Of a DNA stretch of 15,629 nucleotides, positions 14,359 through 15,629 are shown in pieces. The notes under the pieces were generated by a model. It did no database searches. It was not told the DNA's origin and saw only the letters and a program-made list of their open reading frames with translations. Location of the stretch: assembly GCA_900548875.1 (NCBI GenBank), contig URMA01000072.1, forward strand, positions 1 to 15,629. The letters are read 5' to 3'. Positions within the stretch are counted from its first letter, which is position 1, and each line of letters starts with the position of its first letter. This stretch comes from an uncultured Porphyromonadaceae bacterium (lineage in GTDB: Bacteria; Bacteroidota; Bacteroidia; Bacteroidales; Muribaculaceae). The translations under genes were made by a program, and so were the position numbers.

Positions 14359-15399
14359 ATGTTGGCATACGAATACAAGGAGCGGGGACGGTTTGAACTG
14401 GTGGAAAAACCGATGCCGCAGTTGCAGGACGGACATGACGCCATTGTGCGCGTGACATTGGGAAGCATTTGCACAAGTGATTTGCATATCAAGCACGGAA
14501 GCGTTCCGCGTGCTGTGCCGGGCATTACGGTAGGGCACGAAATGGTGGGCGTGGTCGAACAGGTGGGTGAGGACGTGAAAACGGTCAAGCCCGGCGACCG
14601 CGTGACGGTGAACGTGGAAACATTTTGCGGCGAGTGCTTTTTCTGTCGCCACGGGTTTGTGAACAATTGCACTGATCCGAACGGCGGTTGGGCATTGGGA
14701 TGCCGTATCGACGGTGGACAGGCGGAATATGTGCGTGTTCCGCGTGCCGATCAGGGACTGAACCGTATTCCCGACAGCGTGACCGACGAACAGGCACTTT
14801 TTGTGGGCGACATCTTGGCAACGGGCTATTGGGCGTCAAGGATTTCTGAGATTACGTCCGACGATACGGTGCTGATTATCGGTGCCGGTCCGACGGGAGT
14901 GTGCGCGCTGGCCTGCACGCGGCTGAAACGTCCGAAACGGATTATCGTTTGCGAAAAGTCGGAAGAGCGCCGTCGGTTCGTGGCGGAGCATTATCCCGAT
15001 GTGCTGTTGACCGGCCCGGAACATTGCCGCGATTTTGTCAAGGCTCACAGCGACCACGGCGGTGCCGACCGCGTTATGGAAGTGGCGGGCGCCGACGACA
15101 CGTTCCGATTGGCATGGGAATGTGCACGCCCGAATGCCATCGTTACCGTCGTTGCGCTTTACGACCGTCCGCAGGTGCTGCCTCTGCCTGACATGTACGG
15201 CAAAAATCTCACGTTTAAGACCGGAGGCGTAGACGGATGCGACTGTGCCGAGATTCTCCGACTGATTGAAGCCGGCAAAATCGACACCACACCGCTCATC
15301 ACCCACCGCTATCCCCTCAGCCGCATTGACGAAGCCTACCACCTCTTCGAAAACCGCCTCGATGGCGTTATCAAAGTGGCAATCGCTCCGGACAGATAA
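14359..15399 (+). CDS. Zinc-dependent medium-chain alcohol dehydrogenase
   Basis: This is a 346-residue oxidoreductase of the MDR superfamily, oxidising an alcohol or polyol with NAD(P). The catalytic zinc ligands Cys38 (SICTSDLH), His60 and Glu61 (VGHEMVG) are present, as are the four structural-zinc cysteines 90, 93, 96 and 104 (CGECFFCRHGFVNNC). The Rossmann domain has GAGPTG at ~175-180, and an acidic residue after the second strand (IIVCEKSE) favours NAD. Length is normal for the family. It has its own promoter and terminator and a flank-like G+C content (35 of 60 at 14521-14580), so it belongs to the original chromosome and not to the island. The exact substrate cannot be assigned; sorbitol/threonine-dehydrogenase-like enzymes are the nearest type. 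Confidence 0.92.
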   Translation: MLAYEYKERGRFELVEKPMPQLQDGHDAIVRVTLGSICTSDLHIKHGSVPRAVPGITVGHEMVGVVEQVGEDVKTVKPGDRVTVNVETFCGECFFCRHGFVNNCTDPNGGWALGCRIDGGQAEYVRVPRADQGLNRIPDSVTDEQALFVGDILATGYWASRISEITSDDTVLIIGAGPTGVCALACTRLKRPKRIIVCEKSEERRRFVAEHYPDVLLTGPEHCRDFVKAHSDHGGADRVMEVAGADDTFRLAWECARPNAIVTVVALYDRPQVLPLPDMYGKNLTFKTGGVDGCDCAEILRLIEAGKIDTTPLITHRYPLSRIDEAYHLFENRLDGVIKVAIAPDR

Positions 15400-15401
15400 A
15401 T

Positions 15402-15457
15402 CACTCCCCGAAATTCGCTAAAATTACTTTTCAACGAATTTCGGGGGGTGTTTATTT
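15402..15457 (+). terminator. Strong bidirectional terminator
   Basis: CACTCCCCGAAATTCG (15402-15417) pairs with CGAATTTCGGGGGGTG (15435-15450) to give a 16-bp stem with one T-G wobble, followed by TTTATTT. It begins two bases after the dehydrogenase stop and overlaps the end of the convergent minus-strand gene, so it probably terminates both. Confidence 0.88.
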
Positions 15458-15629
15458 CAGCAGGAAGTTGAATAGGCTGTCGTCGGCGTGGGGCAGGATT
15501 TTCCGGAAATGGTTGACCATGCGCTCGCGGGATTCTTGCGGGGTGCGGTCGGGGTGACAGGCTTCCCGCTTGAAGAGTGCTTCGGGGGTAGTGAGCAGCG
15601 ACCAGCCCCAGCCGTAATCCCGTCCGTGG
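15452..15629 (-). CDS. C-terminal end of an unidentified protein (truncated by window edge)
   Basis: The minus strand is open from the window edge for 58 codons to a TAA at 15452-15454. The residues (HGRDYGWGWSLLTTPEALF, then RTPQESRERMVNHFRKILP and SLFNFLLK at the end) look protein-like, with codon use and G+C matching the right flank. The stop lies within the shared terminator, as expected for a convergent gene. I do not recognise the family; no membrane segment or known motif is visible in this part. Confidence 0.55.
   Translation of the reverse strand, partial: HGRDYGWGWSLLTTPEALFKREACHPDRTPQESRERMVNHFRKILPHADDSLFNFLLK

Noticed and set aside
14088..15342. Several long minus-strand frames opposite the NUDIX fragment and the zinc dehydrogenase
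   Set aside because: The plus strand has complete zinc-ligand and Rossmann motifs plus a matched promoter and terminator; the antisense frames have no recognisable features.
1..15629. CRISPR arrays, tRNA or rRNA genes
   Set aside because: No regularly spaced repeat array or recognisable structural RNA sequence was seen in the window.

Overview
The window looks like a chromosomal segment of a Bacteroidales bacterium (Bacteroides/Prevotella-like). The evidence is Bacteroidota-type promoters (TTG, about 20 bases, TAnnTTTG), a CarboxypepD_reg/plug/barrel outer-membrane protein, a LytS/LytTR pair behind a CusB-like lipoprotein adaptor, and a C39-peptidase ABC exporter beside a radical-SAM/SPASM maturase.

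Left flank (1-3440): the 3' part of an RND efflux adaptor lipoprotein, whose lipobox cysteine is the first codon of the window, is followed by a sensor kinase and a LytTR response regulator in one operon ending at a strong terminator. A convergent DUF1810 gene follows, with repeated promoter-like units upstream. Right flank (14155-15629): a zinc-dependent medium-chain dehydrogenase with its own promoter and terminator, then the C-terminal end of an unidentified minus-strand gene.

Between the flanks lies an AT-rich accessory island of about 10.5 kb. It has replaced the middle of a MutT-like NUDIX hydrolase gene: the first ~26 codons remain at 3441-3519, the last ~55 codons remain at 14155-14322, and the part that should carry the Nudix box is missing.

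The island reads as an uncharacterised RiPP (ribosomally made, modified peptide) system. Its order is: a glycosyltransferase with two GT-A domains; a putative GT-B-like protein whose C-terminal ~70 residues resemble a PqqD/RRE peptide-binding domain; a 67-residue precursor with an acidic leader and a six-cysteine core; a palindromic hairpin; a radical-SAM/SPASM maturase; an outer-membrane TonB-receptor-like barrel; a peptidase-containing ABC exporter; and a second GT2 glycosyltransferase. The simplest model is that the precursor is modified by the radical-SAM enzyme (thioether links are possible), glycosylated by up to three transferases, cleaved at a non-canonical site by the C39 domain during export, and moved across or received at the outer membrane by the barrel protein. 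The combination of radical-SAM chemistry with several glycosyltransferases around a six-cysteine peptide is the main point of interest. Product structure and activity are inference.
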